Positions 7,585-16,152 of a stretch of 37,788 nt of DNA are shown here, in pieces; position 1 is the first letter of the stretch; each line of letters opens with the position of its first letter. The notes below the pieces were generated by a model. That model was not told where the DNA came from, searched no databases, and saw nothing but the letters and a program-made list of their open reading frames with translations. The DNA is from Halieaceae bacterium (GTDB taxonomy: Bacteria; Pseudomonadota; Gammaproteobacteria; Pseudomonadales; Halieaceae), in contig JANQLM010000116.1 in NCBI GenBank assembly GCA_028280635.1, positions 1-37,788 on the forward strand. The letters run 5' to 3'. A program made the position numbers and the translations under genes.

Positions 7585-9942
7585 TTACAGATTGTCAGTG
7601 TGCGATATCGCCTTGAGTTCGTTCTGTTCGAACTGCCGGTTCGGAACGCAGTCTGAGGTGCCGCCAAAACACCACCGAGGGCGCGAGATGAAACTGCGCG
7701 ACAGGTTGGCGTTGTGGTGCCGGTTGTACACGTCCAGCCGGTAGCTCTGGTCCTTGTTCAGATCGACGCAGCCAGCCGGCTGACTGGCACTGTTGTAGCC
7801 GACCTCCGCAACCCGCGACTTGTCGATCCAGACCTGCCCGCAGGCATTCCAGCCGCTGGCGATCCCGGTGCCCGTCGAACCGTTGTCCTGACCGAAGCAG
7901 TAGCGGCCGGTGGCGTCGGCAGTGAACTCGGCTGACATCATCACTTCCCAGGAGCGTCCGCCGTTATTCGGCCAGGCCGGCGTCCAGTTGAAAGTGCCGG
8001 CGTGGTAGGAATGGTTCTTTGACTCGTAGTCCCAACCAGCCGACAGATTCTGCTCCTGGTCCGCCCCGAAATTGCCTTTCATCTCGTTCCAGCTATCCGC
8101 ATTGTTACAGCCGCCGCTGAAAACGCCGTCGTCGTCGATACGCGCGTACATACCGGAGAAATCGTTGGGCAGCCGGTCGGTGCAGTCGCTGATGCCGTCG
8201 CCGTCGCTGTCCATGTTGGCGCAATCGCCATAGTAGATCTGGGCGAAGTCTTCACCCTCTTGCGGGGAGATAAAGCCATGGCGGCGGGACGCGGGGGTCG
8301 CAAACACGCCGTAGGGGTCGAGCTGGGCGATCGCGCTGTTGAACACGACCCGCTCAGGTGCGTTGCGGGCCATGACAGAGGGCTCGTTGAATACCCACTC
8401 GTCGTTTTTCCCCCAGTGGGGCCAGTAATTGAAGTTGTCGACCAGGTGCTTGATGATTTCGGTGTAAGGCGTGCTGACCCACATTTCCAGGCCGTCATCG
8501 TCTAGTCCGTAGCCCATGTACTCGACAAACTCGAGATGCACCATCTGCTCGCCCGCCGCAACGCCGCTGCGCGCGTGGTTGCCGGACATCAACAGGTCGC
8601 CGTCGGCAACGTCGAAGCGCATGATGGTGCCGATAAGATGCTGGCACACGCCGTCGCGGTCGTAGATACCCTTCAGGTACTGTACGGCGTTCTGAATCTG
8701 GCTCATGGGCATTGCGCCTTCATACTCTAGCTGCGAGAAGGCCGGGGTTGCGGCCGCAAAGACCTCTTTCTGCAAGGTAATCATCCGATGCGCGGGACCC
8801 GTGAGCGTGCTATGCCGGGACACAACGTTTGCAGTGGGTGCCGCGCTGTCGGTGATTACCAGCGGCGGCGCGTTCATATAGGTGTTGATGCGGCCTGATT
8901 CAGTTGAGCACTTCAGATTGTCGTCGCACATGGCCAACTGCAGGCCGACGATGGCGAGGTCTCGCTCGATGTCGCTGATTTCCGGGGTAAATAGCCGGTT
9001 CTGCGCAAAAGGGCTGTCCACCGGGTCTTCGGTTCGCACGCCGCAGAGGTATTGCACCGTGTCCTGCCCGGGAAACCAGGTCAGGAATACGTAGTCGCAG
9101 TCGGCTACCGCATCGGCAACGCCTGTAGGTGAATTTACGAAGCTGTCCTCGTCCACGTAGCGTACTTCGCTGCGCATGTTGAACTGCGGTTCCAGGCCGA
9201 CGCGCAGGCGCGCCACGAAGCCCAGCAGGCCCAGGTTGGTTTTCAGGGCCTTCCACAGGTCCGGGTCGCTCTGCCCCGTGGTGTTTTTCGTAAAGGTTGT
9301 GATGTCGCCGTCCGGCCCCACCACATCCATGCCGATGATGTAGGAGGAAATCGTCGACGAACCCAGCAGGGAAGAGCCGTGAGCCCCCGTCGCGACGGCG
9401 CCGCCCAAAGAAATACCGCCGTAGCCGGTGGTTGCCAGGCCGTGGCTGTACCCCAGTGCCGCCAGGTGTTCCTGCAAGTCCTGGAACTCGACGCCGGACT
9501 CGAACTCAACGGTGTGGGTATATGTTTCGAAGGGCTCTACCGGGCCGATGTGGGTCAGGTACTTCGAGCGGATCACGTCGCTGTTAGAATCGCCGCAAAT
9601 GATGTCCGTTGCCGAGTGGCTGGTGCCAGCCGGCTTAATCCGACGGCCATTGCTGACGATGGTGCGCACGGCGTCCTGAAGCTCAGACACGGACTGCGGC
9701 TCATAGATATTCGTTGGCGGGCAGGCGGCCCCCTGCGTGTAATACGCGAGCACCTGTGTGCTCTTGTCGGCACAGTCCTCGGGGCAATTGTCGGCGTTTT
9801 CCCCCGCATCCGCCCGGCATACGCCATCCCGGCAACTGGTGGCCAGGTAGGACAGCGCAGGACAGAAGTCCTGCGAAACGCCGGCCGCGCTGATCGACAG
9901 GCCAACCAGCAATACAATACAGTTTGCGCTGCGAATTCTCAT
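7585..9942 (-). CDS. Secreted FAD-linked oxidase (aldonolactone-oxidase type) with TSP3 and PA14-like C terminus
   Basis: This 785-residue protein joins unusual parts. A signal peptide (1-23) is followed by a small cysteine motif, C37-x4-C42-x10-C53-x3-C57. Then comes a VAO-type FAD-binding domain with AGTSHSATDI (His109, the position that carries covalent FAD in relatives) and GISLGGAVATGAHGS (176-190). The family-typical PHWGK motif lies near residue 507, pointing to the gulonolactone/arabinonolactone oxidase group. Next is a thrombospondin type-3-like calcium loop, DSDGDGISD (578-586). The last about 180 residues, Cys- and Trp-rich, resemble a PA14-like carbohydrate- or surface-binding domain. 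It is therefore probably an exported or surface sugar/lactone oxidase releasing hydrogen peroxide. The substrate is unknown. GGGGGAG precedes the ATG. Confidence 0.85.
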   Translation of the reverse strand: MRIRSANCIVLLVGLSISAAGVSQDFCPALSYLATSCRDGVCRADAGENADNCPEDCADKSTQVLAYYTQGAACPPTNIYEPQSVSELQDAVRTIVSNGRRIKPAGTSHSATDIICGDSNSDVIRSKYLTHIGPVEPFETYTHTVEFESGVEFQDLQEHLAALGYSHGLATTGYGGISLGGAVATGAHGSSLLGSSTISSYIIGMDVVGPDGDITTFTKNTTGQSDPDLWKALKTNLGLLGFVARLRVGLEPQFNMRSEVRYVDEDSFVNSPTGVADAVADCDYVFLTWFPGQDTVQYLCGVRTEDPVDSPFAQNRLFTPEISDIERDLAIVGLQLAMCDDNLKCSTESGRINTYMNAPPLVITDSAAPTANVVSRHSTLTGPAHRMITLQKEVFAAATPAFSQLEYEGAMPMSQIQNAVQYLKGIYDRDGVCQHLIGTIMRFDVADGDLLMSGNHARSGVAAGEQMVHLEFVEYMGYGLDDDGLEMWVSTPYTEIIKHLVDNFNYWPHWGKNDEWVFNEPSVMARNAPERVVFNSAIAQLDPYGVFATPASRRHGFISPQEGEDFAQIYYGDCANMDSDGDGISDCTDRLPNDFSGMYARIDDDGVFSGGCNNADSWNEMKGNFGADQEQNLSAGWDYESKNHSYHAGTFNWTPAWPNNGGRSWEVMMSAEFTADATGRYCFGQDNGSTGTGIASGWNACGQVWIDKSRVAEVGYNSASQPAGCVDLNKDQSYRLDVYNRHHNANLSRSFISRPRWCFGGTSDCVPNRQFEQNELKAISHTDNL

Positions 9943-10191
9943 CGGCTTCTCCCCCTGTCACAGATGGCAATGCGGTGGAGGTTAGGATTGCCGAACAAGC
10001 GGCGTCAATGCGCTGAATACAGAGCGAAACAGGGAGCAGCAGGCCCGGGTTTCCGATTTGCGGCGCTGCTTCCGCGAAAGGGACAGTGCGGGCTTCAGGC
10101 TGCCCCTTTTCCTAGATTGTGGGTCAGTTTCGGTCAGGTTAAGATTTTTATACTGTCCGCGGGAAACTGCTTCCTGCGCTTAGTGCCCGGT

Positions 10192-11223
10192 TCAACGGCG
10201 ATAGTAGCTGGGGTGGTTCCCCGTCCATCGATAGAAGGCTTTTCTGAAACTGCTGGCGTCGGCGAAGCCCGTCAGCGCGGCGATCTCTCGCATCGAGAGG
10301 TCGGTGCCGCGCAGGTGCTCAACCGCGATATCCCTGCGCACAGAGTTTTTCACGTGGCGAAAGCTGGTCCCCTCGGCGAGTAGCCGTCGGCGCAGGGTGC
10401 GCACATCCACCGCCATCCAGGCAGCGACGTCCGCCATGTCCGGCTGTTGCTCCCAGTGACCTCTCATGAACTGTTTGACCTTGCTGCTCAGAACTTTCTC
10501 ATCGTCGAAGGCAGCCAGACGTGATTCGCATATAGCTTCACAGGCTGCTGCCGTCTCCGGATCGGCATTGGGAAGTTGTGCGCCCAACACGCGTTTGTCG
10601 AACACGATTTCATTGAAGGGCGCGTTAAACCTGATGGCGCAGCTGAAGGTTTTTTCGTAAGCCTTTCGGTATCCGGGGTTGCCGTAGTCGAAGCGTATTT
10701 CATGGAGCAGATCTTCTCGTCCCAGCATGGAGCGGTTGAAGCCCAAAAAACCGGAGAGAAGCTGTTCCATGTAGAATACCCGCGCACGAGTCCGCGGCAG
10801 CGAATCACTCACCCTCACCACGCCACGGTCGTGCTCCAGGGTCATGGAGACGCTGACATGACTGCCGAGAATAATCTTCTGGTATTTCAGCGCCAGGTTG
10901 ACGGCGTCTATGTCTGTGGCCGAGCACAGCATCCCGTAGCCGAGCACGCCGTATACGCCCAGGTTGTTGGCGCGCCCCATGCGCAGGCCGATATCGGGAT
11001 CGTTGCCGTGCTGCCGTGCGTTGTCGAATACGGTGATAAGCTCCGAAAACGGTACGATCTGGGTGCAGCTACAGTCCACCGCGAGCTGAGATTCGGTAAT
11101 CGAAGTGCCCTGCAACAGTATTTGGGAATCCAGTCCCAGGCTGCACAACAGGTTGATCGACCCGGTCACCACGTGTAACGGGATCACCCCATCGATTGCT
11201 GTTTTGCTTGTCGGCTCGTTCAT
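10192..11223 (-). CDS. AraC-family transcriptional regulator (OruR/ArgR-like)
   Basis: The 343-residue protein has an N-terminal ligand-binding region of the arabinose-binding-like type found in OruR-type regulators (about 20-210). Its C-terminal double helix-turn-helix (about 245-343) is recognisable from RTLRRRLLAEGTSF and the second-HTH signature LSMREIAALTGFADASSFRKAFYRWTG split over its length. It should be a one-component activator or repressor responding to a small molecule. It lies 249 bases upstream of the flavo-oxidase on the same strand and is divergent from the autotransporter. Either could be its target; the shared 206-base divergent promoter region makes the autotransporter the simpler guess. 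The 9943-10191 gap holds no gene. Confidence 0.93.
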   Translation of the reverse strand: MNEPTSKTAIDGVIPLHVVTGSINLLCSLGLDSQILLQGTSITESQLAVDCSCTQIVPFSELITVFDNARQHGNDPDIGLRMGRANNLGVYGVLGYGMLCSATDIDAVNLALKYQKIILGSHVSVSMTLEHDRGVVRVSDSLPRTRARVFYMEQLLSGFLGFNRSMLGREDLLHEIRFDYGNPGYRKAYEKTFSCAIRFNAPFNEIVFDKRVLGAQLPNADPETAAACEAICESRLAAFDDEKVLSSKVKQFMRGHWEQQPDMADVAAWMAVDVRTLRRRLLAEGTSFRHVKNSVRRDIAVEHLRGTDLSMREIAALTGFADASSFRKAFYRWTGNHPSYYRR

Positions 11224-11429
11224 GGTCGACAGAGTTTCCTATATCGGTTTCTCATTGTCAGATGCTGACCCGCTTGCTGCTGATTGTCTGGCTCTCCCGG
11301 CAGTCACGGGAAGCGTTGCTGATACAGGCGTAAATCTTTGTAAAAAAGTGTCTACTTCTTGATACTCCTGATCTGCCAGCCTGCACTATCAACTATACTC
11401 GGCATCTCAAATCGGGAGGGGAAGGTAGC
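11224..11429. promoter_or_regulatory. Divergent control region, AraC-type regulator / autotransporter
   Basis: This 206-base non-coding stretch must hold the promoters of both divergent genes. A -10-like TATACT lies at 11394-11399, but no convincing -35 is placed for it. An inverted repeat TCCCG...CGGGA (11295-11299 and 11307-11311) and three copies of TGCTGA (11263, 11278, 11317) are possible regulator contacts. None is proven. Confidence 0.4.
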
Positions 11430-13943
11430 GTGCAGAGGTTAAGCTGGATCATAGGTGCCGTGTTGTGGGTTATAGCAGCTTCCGCACGTGCAGATTGCCA
11501 GGCGGACCAGGGCAGCGTGACATCGATCTCCGCGGATGGTGTCACTGTGACCTGTGATACTCAGGACCCCAACCCTTTCACCAGCGGGATCGGCAGCCAG
11601 GCCACCAATACCAACCTCACGGTGGATATCGGCGCAGATTCTGAGGTGTCCACCTCGGGTAGTGCTGTGCGCCTGGGCAGCGGCGGTACATTGACCAACG
11701 AGGGCACCGTGACCTCAACCACGGGGGATGCCGTGGTTGTCATCGACACCCTGGGCCAGACCGCGCCGACCATTGACAACCAGGGCAGCCTGGTGAGCAC
11801 CACCGGCGCCGGCATCAGCATCGCATCCGGCTTTGAGGATGCGACGATCACCAACAGTGGAACTATTCGTGCGGCCACCGTCGGCATCGAGACCGGCGCG
11901 GGTGAAATCGACAATAGCGGCACCATTACGGTCACCGGTGATGCCGCGACAGCCGTATCAGCCGGCAGTGCAACGCTCACTAATACCGGCACGATCACTG
12001 GCACCGCGGTCGGTGTATCCGGCTCCGGCACCATCAACAACAATTCTGACGGCGTGATTGAAGCCCAGGATACTGCGCTTTCGCTCTCCAGCGGCACCCT
12101 GAACAACAGTGGCCAGATTCGTCTTACCAATACCGGGGGCACGGCAGTGTCCGCTGAAAACAGCACGCTGAGCAACTCGGGTACGGTCACGTCCGATGCC
12201 ACTGCGTTCTCAATGAATGGTGGCAGCCTCAGCAACTCTGGAACCATCAATGGTGACGTGAACCTGATGAGCGGGGCGACGCTGTCCAATTCCGGCACGA
12301 TTAACTCGTCAGTCACGGCTGACGGCAACGTTTCCATTACCAACAGTGGCACGATCTCCACCAGTGGCGACTCCATCATGCTGAGCGGTGGCGGCAACAC
12401 GCTCACCCTGCAAACCGGCAGCAGTATCTCCGGGGCTATTCGCTCAGTGTTTGAAGGCACACCGACAGACAGCCTGGTACTGGAAGGGCAGGGCACGCTC
12501 AACTCGACGGTTGAAAATTTCGGCTCACTGACAGTGCGCGGCAATACCTGGAACCTGTCCGGCGCCGTGAGTGTCATGGCGGTGAACATTGAATCCGGGC
12601 GACTCAACATCAACGGCACCCTCGACACCGGTGTCGGCACTGCGAACCCCGGCCTGGTGAGCCTGCAGCAGGGTACCCTCGGTGGCACCGGCACGCTGAT
12701 TGCAGACGTCAACAATGCTTCGGGCACGGTCTCGCCCGGCAATGCCACCGGCACCTTTACGATTGATGGCGACTATACCCAGGGTGCAGCCGGTACGCTG
12801 CGCATCGCCAGTGATGCGGGAGGCCGCGGCGGCCTGCTGCGGGTGACCGGGACGGCTTCGCTGGCAGGTACCGTAGTGGTGCAGGCCGGATCTGACGGGA
12901 TCTACGATTTCCTTACAGCCGATGGCGGCATCGAGGGCGGCTTTGATGATGTGCAGGTGGATGGCCGCGCCCTGGTCACGCTGGTGCCCGGTGATAACAC
13001 CCTGAGCTTTGTGCGCGCCAGCACCACGGTGGAAGACAATGTCGTCCACGCCGCACTGGACGCTGCCACTCTGACGCTGGATGCCTTCCAGACCGGCGGC
13101 CGCGCAAATGGCCCCAACGGAGTCTGGGTCAAGCCCCTGGTCCACTACGGCGAAAAGGATGAGAGCGAAGGCATCGTCGGCAGCGATTTCACCATCCTCG
13201 GCGGCATGGCCGGGGTCGACTGGTCCTTTGGCGGGCTGCGGGTAGGGGTTGGGGCCGGATACACCCAGACCGATCTGGATATTGATGACGGTGGTGAAGG
13301 CGAGGCCGGTAACACGATGTATGGCGCCTACTTTGAATACACGGTCGGCAGCTATTACGCGGGCTTAACCGTGAGTGGCGCTTCCAGTGAGTACGAGCAC
13401 GACAGGAGTATCTTTATCAATGATCAGCGCTCGCGAGCCAGCGCCGACTATGACGGTGATACGCTGGCGTTGCGCCTGGCCGTTGGTGGCATCTTCCCGT
13501 TTTATGGAAGTTGGGGCGAGCACTGGGTGGCCGAGCCGGAGTTGCGGGCAGACTACATCCTGGTCGACCTGGACCCTTACATAGAAGATGGCGGGACCGG
13601 ATTGCGCGTTGAGACCGAGGACGACATTGAGGCTGCAGAATTTGCGGCGCTTTATCACATGCGGCGGACATCCACCGAAGGTTTGGGCATGGCTCCACGT
13701 CTTCACGTGGGTGTGGTGCATCGCATTGCCATCGACGACCGGGAGTGGTCGGCTACCGACCCCGGTTCAGGTATTGCTTTACTATTGCCCGGTGATGACG
13801 AGGATATCACCGGTTTCCGCTTCGGTGCCGGCCTCGACTTCGAGCTGGGCAGACACTGGGTGGGTAGCGTCGATTACCTGGGTGAGGTGGGTGACGACGC
13901 CGATGGCCACTCCCTGGTGGCGGGTATCAAGCTGAGGCTGTAG
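11430..13943 (+). CDS. Autotransporter with Asn/Ser/Gly/Thr repeat passenger
   Basis: The 837-residue protein is a type Va autotransporter. It starts at GTG, with a strong GGGAGGGG site at 11413-11420. A signal peptide ends near Ala22. The passenger (about 25-540) is a beta-helix built from degenerate turns such as LTNTGTITG, INNNSDGVI and LSNSGTI, with few cysteines, as in surface adhesins. The beta-barrel translocator spans about 560-837. The last residue is Leu rather than the usual Phe, but the alternating final strand (LVAGIKLRL) is otherwise normal. No protease triad is evident in the passenger. Likely roles are attachment, aggregation or shielding at the cell surface. It is divergent from an AraC-type regulator that may control it. 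Confidence 0.9.
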   Translation: MQRLSWIIGAVLWVIAASARADCQADQGSVTSISADGVTVTCDTQDPNPFTSGIGSQATNTNLTVDIGADSEVSTSGSAVRLGSGGTLTNEGTVTSTTGDAVVVIDTLGQTAPTIDNQGSLVSTTGAGISIASGFEDATITNSGTIRAATVGIETGAGEIDNSGTITVTGDAATAVSAGSATLTNTGTITGTAVGVSGSGTINNNSDGVIEAQDTALSLSSGTLNNSGQIRLTNTGGTAVSAENSTLSNSGTVTSDATAFSMNGGSLSNSGTINGDVNLMSGATLSNSGTINSSVTADGNVSITNSGTISTSGDSIMLSGGGNTLTLQTGSSISGAIRSVFEGTPTDSLVLEGQGTLNSTVENFGSLTVRGNTWNLSGAVSVMAVNIESGRLNINGTLDTGVGTANPGLVSLQQGTLGGTGTLIADVNNASGTVSPGNATGTFTIDGDYTQGAAGTLRIASDAGGRGGLLRVTGTASLAGTVVVQAGSDGIYDFLTADGGIEGGFDDVQVDGRALVTLVPGDNTLSFVRASTTVEDNVVHAALDAATLTLDAFQTGGRANGPNGVWVKPLVHYGEKDESEGIVGSDFTILGGMAGVDWSFGGLRVGVGAGYTQTDLDIDDGGEGEAGNTMYGAYFEYTVGSYYAGLTVSGASSEYEHDRSIFINDQRSRASADYDGDTLALRLAVGGIFPFYGSWGEHWVAEPELRADYILVDLDPYIEDGGTGLRVETEDDIEAAEFAALYHMRRTSTEGLGMAPRLHVGVVHRIAIDDREWSATDPGSGIALLLPGDDEDITGFRFGAGLDFELGRHWVGSVDYLGEVGDDADGHSLVAGIKLRL

Positions 13944-13997
13944 ACGCCGGTCACAAGCCTGCAATTCACGTGCTGCCGCGGGATGAAGCGGGTCCGT

Positions 13998-14456
13998 CTA
14001 GTCATTGGACAGGCCTCGCGCCTTGCGCAGTTCATCGATGGCTTTGTTCGCAATGAGTTCGATTTCGGGAAAGAAATCCCCCGCTCGGAGATGAAAAGGG
14101 CCCAGGCCTTCCTGTCCACCTGCGGCCGCCGCGATGTAGCGTTCGATTTTGTAAATCGGGCCGGCAATGCGATAGGAGAGGTAAAAGCTGAAAGCCATCA
14201 GCAGGACGAAATCAATCGAGGCGAGGTACAGGTAGGCCTTCAGCAGGAGCGAGCGCTGTGCTTCGATGAAGGAAAAGTACGGGTGTGATTCATGCAGACC
14301 CAAGTCGGCTCCCATCTCCTGAACGGCATCGAAGTAGAGTAGGTTTGTTATGTATAGCAAACTGATACCGGCCAGCGATGCGACAAGCATGTACGCCATG
14401 AAACGCAGCTGAAAGCTCCGATAGATCAGCCAGTGTCTCCTGCGGTGCTCTGTCAT
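13998..14456 (-). CDS. Two-helix membrane protein ending in a HAMP domain
   Basis: The 152-residue protein has membrane helices at about 17-40 and 70-95, separated by a short periplasmic loop. A HAMP-like segment follows (SYRIAGPIYKIERYI to about 145), and then the protein ends without kinase, methyl-accepting, cyclase or phosphatase output. It looks like a signalling module whose output is a partner protein. The start is fixed by GGAGGAG at 14459-14465, a few bases before the ATG, rather than the longer frame from 14516. It lies 40 bases downstream of the exported protease gene on the same strand, so the two are probably cotranscribed and may be functionally linked. It converges with the autotransporter. 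Confidence 0.78.
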   Translation of the reverse strand: MTEHRRRHWLIYRSFQLRFMAYMLVASLAGISLLYITNLLYFDAVQEMGADLGLHESHPYFSFIEAQRSLLLKAYLYLASIDFVLLMAFSFYLSYRIAGPIYKIERYIAAAAGGQEGLGPFHLRAGDFFPEIELIANKAIDELRKARGLSND

Positions 14457-14496
14457 AACTCCTCCATTGGTAAGTCCGGCCGCATTGACGCGCCGC

Positions 14497-15387
14497 TTAC
14501 GTGCAGCCCGCATCAACGAAACGCATAAGAGAAAAGGTGTCGCTGGTGAAGCGAGGCCCCCACATGGCGCTTTCCTCGCTGGGATACCAGTGGGAGCTGA
14601 CGCTGTGAACGATGGAGGAAGCCATCCAGGGCATCCCGCTACTGCCTGATTTCAAGGGGTTGAGTGAAGAGCGAAGCCGGTTGGCTTCATGGGCGTCAAG
14701 ACGGACCGTCAGTTCTATCATGCTGCGACCATCATCAATGTTGTCTGAGTAGCCAACGAGTTGCAGTGACTCCGGTGGTAAGCCGCTGCTTAGCCCCAGT
14801 ACCCCTTCGGAGCCTGGCCGGCGCAGCTTGATGAAGGCGTAGTCAAAACCATAGGACTCCCTTCCCATGAGCGTTCCCCACTCGGCAGGCACGGCAGCAC
14901 ATGACACTGCATAAACATCCTGGTTTGGTTTCCCGTAACGCTGCACAAACAGGAAATGTTTGTTCCATTCTCCGGATTCGCCCAGTACGCAGTGGGCCGC
15001 CGTGAGCACGGTGTTGGGAGAACCTACGAAGGCGCCATTGCAGGTGGCGACGGAGTTGTCGGGGCGTACAAAAAAGAGTTTTCCAATTGCGGAATAGGGC
15101 AGCCCGCTCAGTTCTGCGCTCGCCTCACCTGAAGGGGAGATTCGAGACACGCCGGGCAGTGCGTGGGAATCGCCGTCCAATAGCCCCGGCGATCCGCCGA
15201 CAATGAGTTTTGGCAGACCCTGCATCCAGCGCATGCTGGAGCGAATCTGGCTCTTTTCCGAGAATGTGATTGCCAGCGCTGGCTGGTCGCGTTTGCTGAC
15301 GTTCAGGTGAGCGTGCGACTCTGCACCCGGACTGGAGAGAACTGCAGTAGTGAGAATAGCCACGCAAAAGACGAGGGATAAGCGCAT
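14497..15387 (-). CDS. Exported trypsin-like (S1 family) serine protease
   Basis: The 296-residue protein has a signal peptide (about 1-22) and a chymotrypsin-fold domain. The triad can be read: His132 in VLTAAHC, Asp182 in GFDYAFIKL and Ser250 in GSSGMP. Cys116 and Cys133 are placed like the usual disulfide around the catalytic His. The region between the signal peptide and the catalytic domain (about 23-95) is poorly conserved and may be a pro-segment. The enzyme should cleave proteins in the periplasm or outside. The HAMP-only membrane protein follows 40 bases downstream. The upstream gap contains an eight-base inverted repeat that could be an operator. Confidence 0.85.
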   Translation of the reverse strand: MRLSLVFCVAILTTAVLSSPGAESHAHLNVSKRDQPALAITFSEKSQIRSSMRWMQGLPKLIVGGSPGLLDGDSHALPGVSRISPSGEASAELSGLPYSAIGKLFFVRPDNSVATCNGAFVGSPNTVLTAAHCVLGESGEWNKHFLFVQRYGKPNQDVYAVSCAAVPAEWGTLMGRESYGFDYAFIKLRRPGSEGVLGLSSGLPPESLQLVGYSDNIDDGRSMIELTVRLDAHEANRLRSSLNPLKSGSSGMPWMASSIVHSVSSHWYPSEESAMWGPRFTSDTFSLMRFVDAGCT

Positions 15388-15412
15388 CCGTTCCGCCTCA
15401 ACATCAGGCTTA

Positions 15413-15448
15413 CTCTACGTCTATTCTCAAAGCTATTTTTACGTAGAG
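15413..15448. promoter_or_regulatory. Inverted repeat upstream of the protease gene
   Basis: CTCTACGT (15413-15420) and ACGTAGAG (15441-15448) are perfect inverted copies with a 20-base AT-rich spacer, 26 bases or more upstream of the protease start. The spacing fits a dimeric regulator binding two half sites. The rest of the 15388-15660 gap shows no gene. Confidence 0.35.
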
Positions 15449-15660
15449 ACGGCCGGTTCCATTTCCTCGTAGCCAATAACATTATCAGTCAGATGTTTAA
15501 CGATGAAAAGTACTAGCTTTTTGCCCCTGCCGGCGACGAGGTCGCAAACTCTCCCGGCCTACCCGCGCGGTAGACGTGGCTCCCCGGGAGTCCCGAGTAT
15601 GTGTCAGGTTGCGGGCAGTCCTGCCACGCGACCGCAACGGGCGCGGCCCGGGAGGAATTC

Positions 15661-16113
15661 ATGAGAACAGGATTTGCAGCACTTCTGCTGCTGGCGGCGT
15701 TGCCCCAGTGTGTTATCGCGGCATCCGATGTCGAGCGCTGGTACGCCGAAGACTATGCCAAGCTGTGGCTGGGCAAGCCGGGGGAGAACATCGACAAACT
15801 GCTGATGCACTATGCAGACCAGGTGATCACCCACGAGGCCGACGGGACAATTTCGGCAACGCCGAAACAGGCCTGGCTGGCGGAGCCGATGGCGGAGTGG
15901 CTGGCGGAGGGCTGGCTGGAATCGGAGCTCAAGCAGCTTGTCGGCGATCAGCTCAACGACTCGACAGCCAGTTTCAAAGCGCTGTGGATAGACCGGTACG
16001 AGAGTGATCCGGACGGGGTGTCCTGCGGCTGGTACCTGGCGGATCGTATCGATGGTCGCTGGCAGTTTACCCACTACGCTGATATTGACTGTGAGGCCCA
16101 CGGGCTCCAGTAG
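15661..16113 (+). CDS. Exported small protein, NTF2/SnoaL-like fold
   Basis: The 150-residue protein has a clear signal peptide (MRTGFAALLLLAALPQCVIA). A mature domain follows whose pattern resembles the NTF2/SnoaL/DUF4440 cone fold: an N-terminal helix with an aromatic cluster, Y/H-rich strands around YADQVITHEADGT, and a C-terminal strand GRWQFTHYADIDC. Members of this superfamily are diverse and often non-enzymatic binding proteins, so no reaction is proposed. The start at 15661 is decided by a strong GGGAGGAATTC before the ATG. It precedes the flavin amine oxidase by 39 bases and is likely in the same operon. Confidence 0.65.
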   Translation: MRTGFAALLLLAALPQCVIAASDVERWYAEDYAKLWLGKPGENIDKLLMHYADQVITHEADGTISATPKQAWLAEPMAEWLAEGWLESELKQLVGDQLNDSTASFKALWIDRYESDPDGVSCGWYLADRIDGRWQFTHYADIDCEAHGLQ

Positions 16114-16152
16114 TCCGCGTGCCAGGCCAGCCTGGCTGATGAGAAAGCGTTG

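Noticed and set aside
9379-10383. Long plus-strand open frame (334 codons) opposite the flavo-oxidase and AraC-type genes
   Set aside because: It runs antisense to two genes with clear family motifs, spans the gap between them and encodes a protein with no recognisable domain. High-GC DNA commonly gives such shadows.
11561-12754. Minus-strand open frame (397 codons), and the repeated short motifs in this stretch as a CRISPR or tandem array
   Set aside because: The repeats are degenerate codons of the autotransporter beta-helix (NSGTI-type turns). They have no constant repeat or spacer length, and the antisense frame mirrors them.
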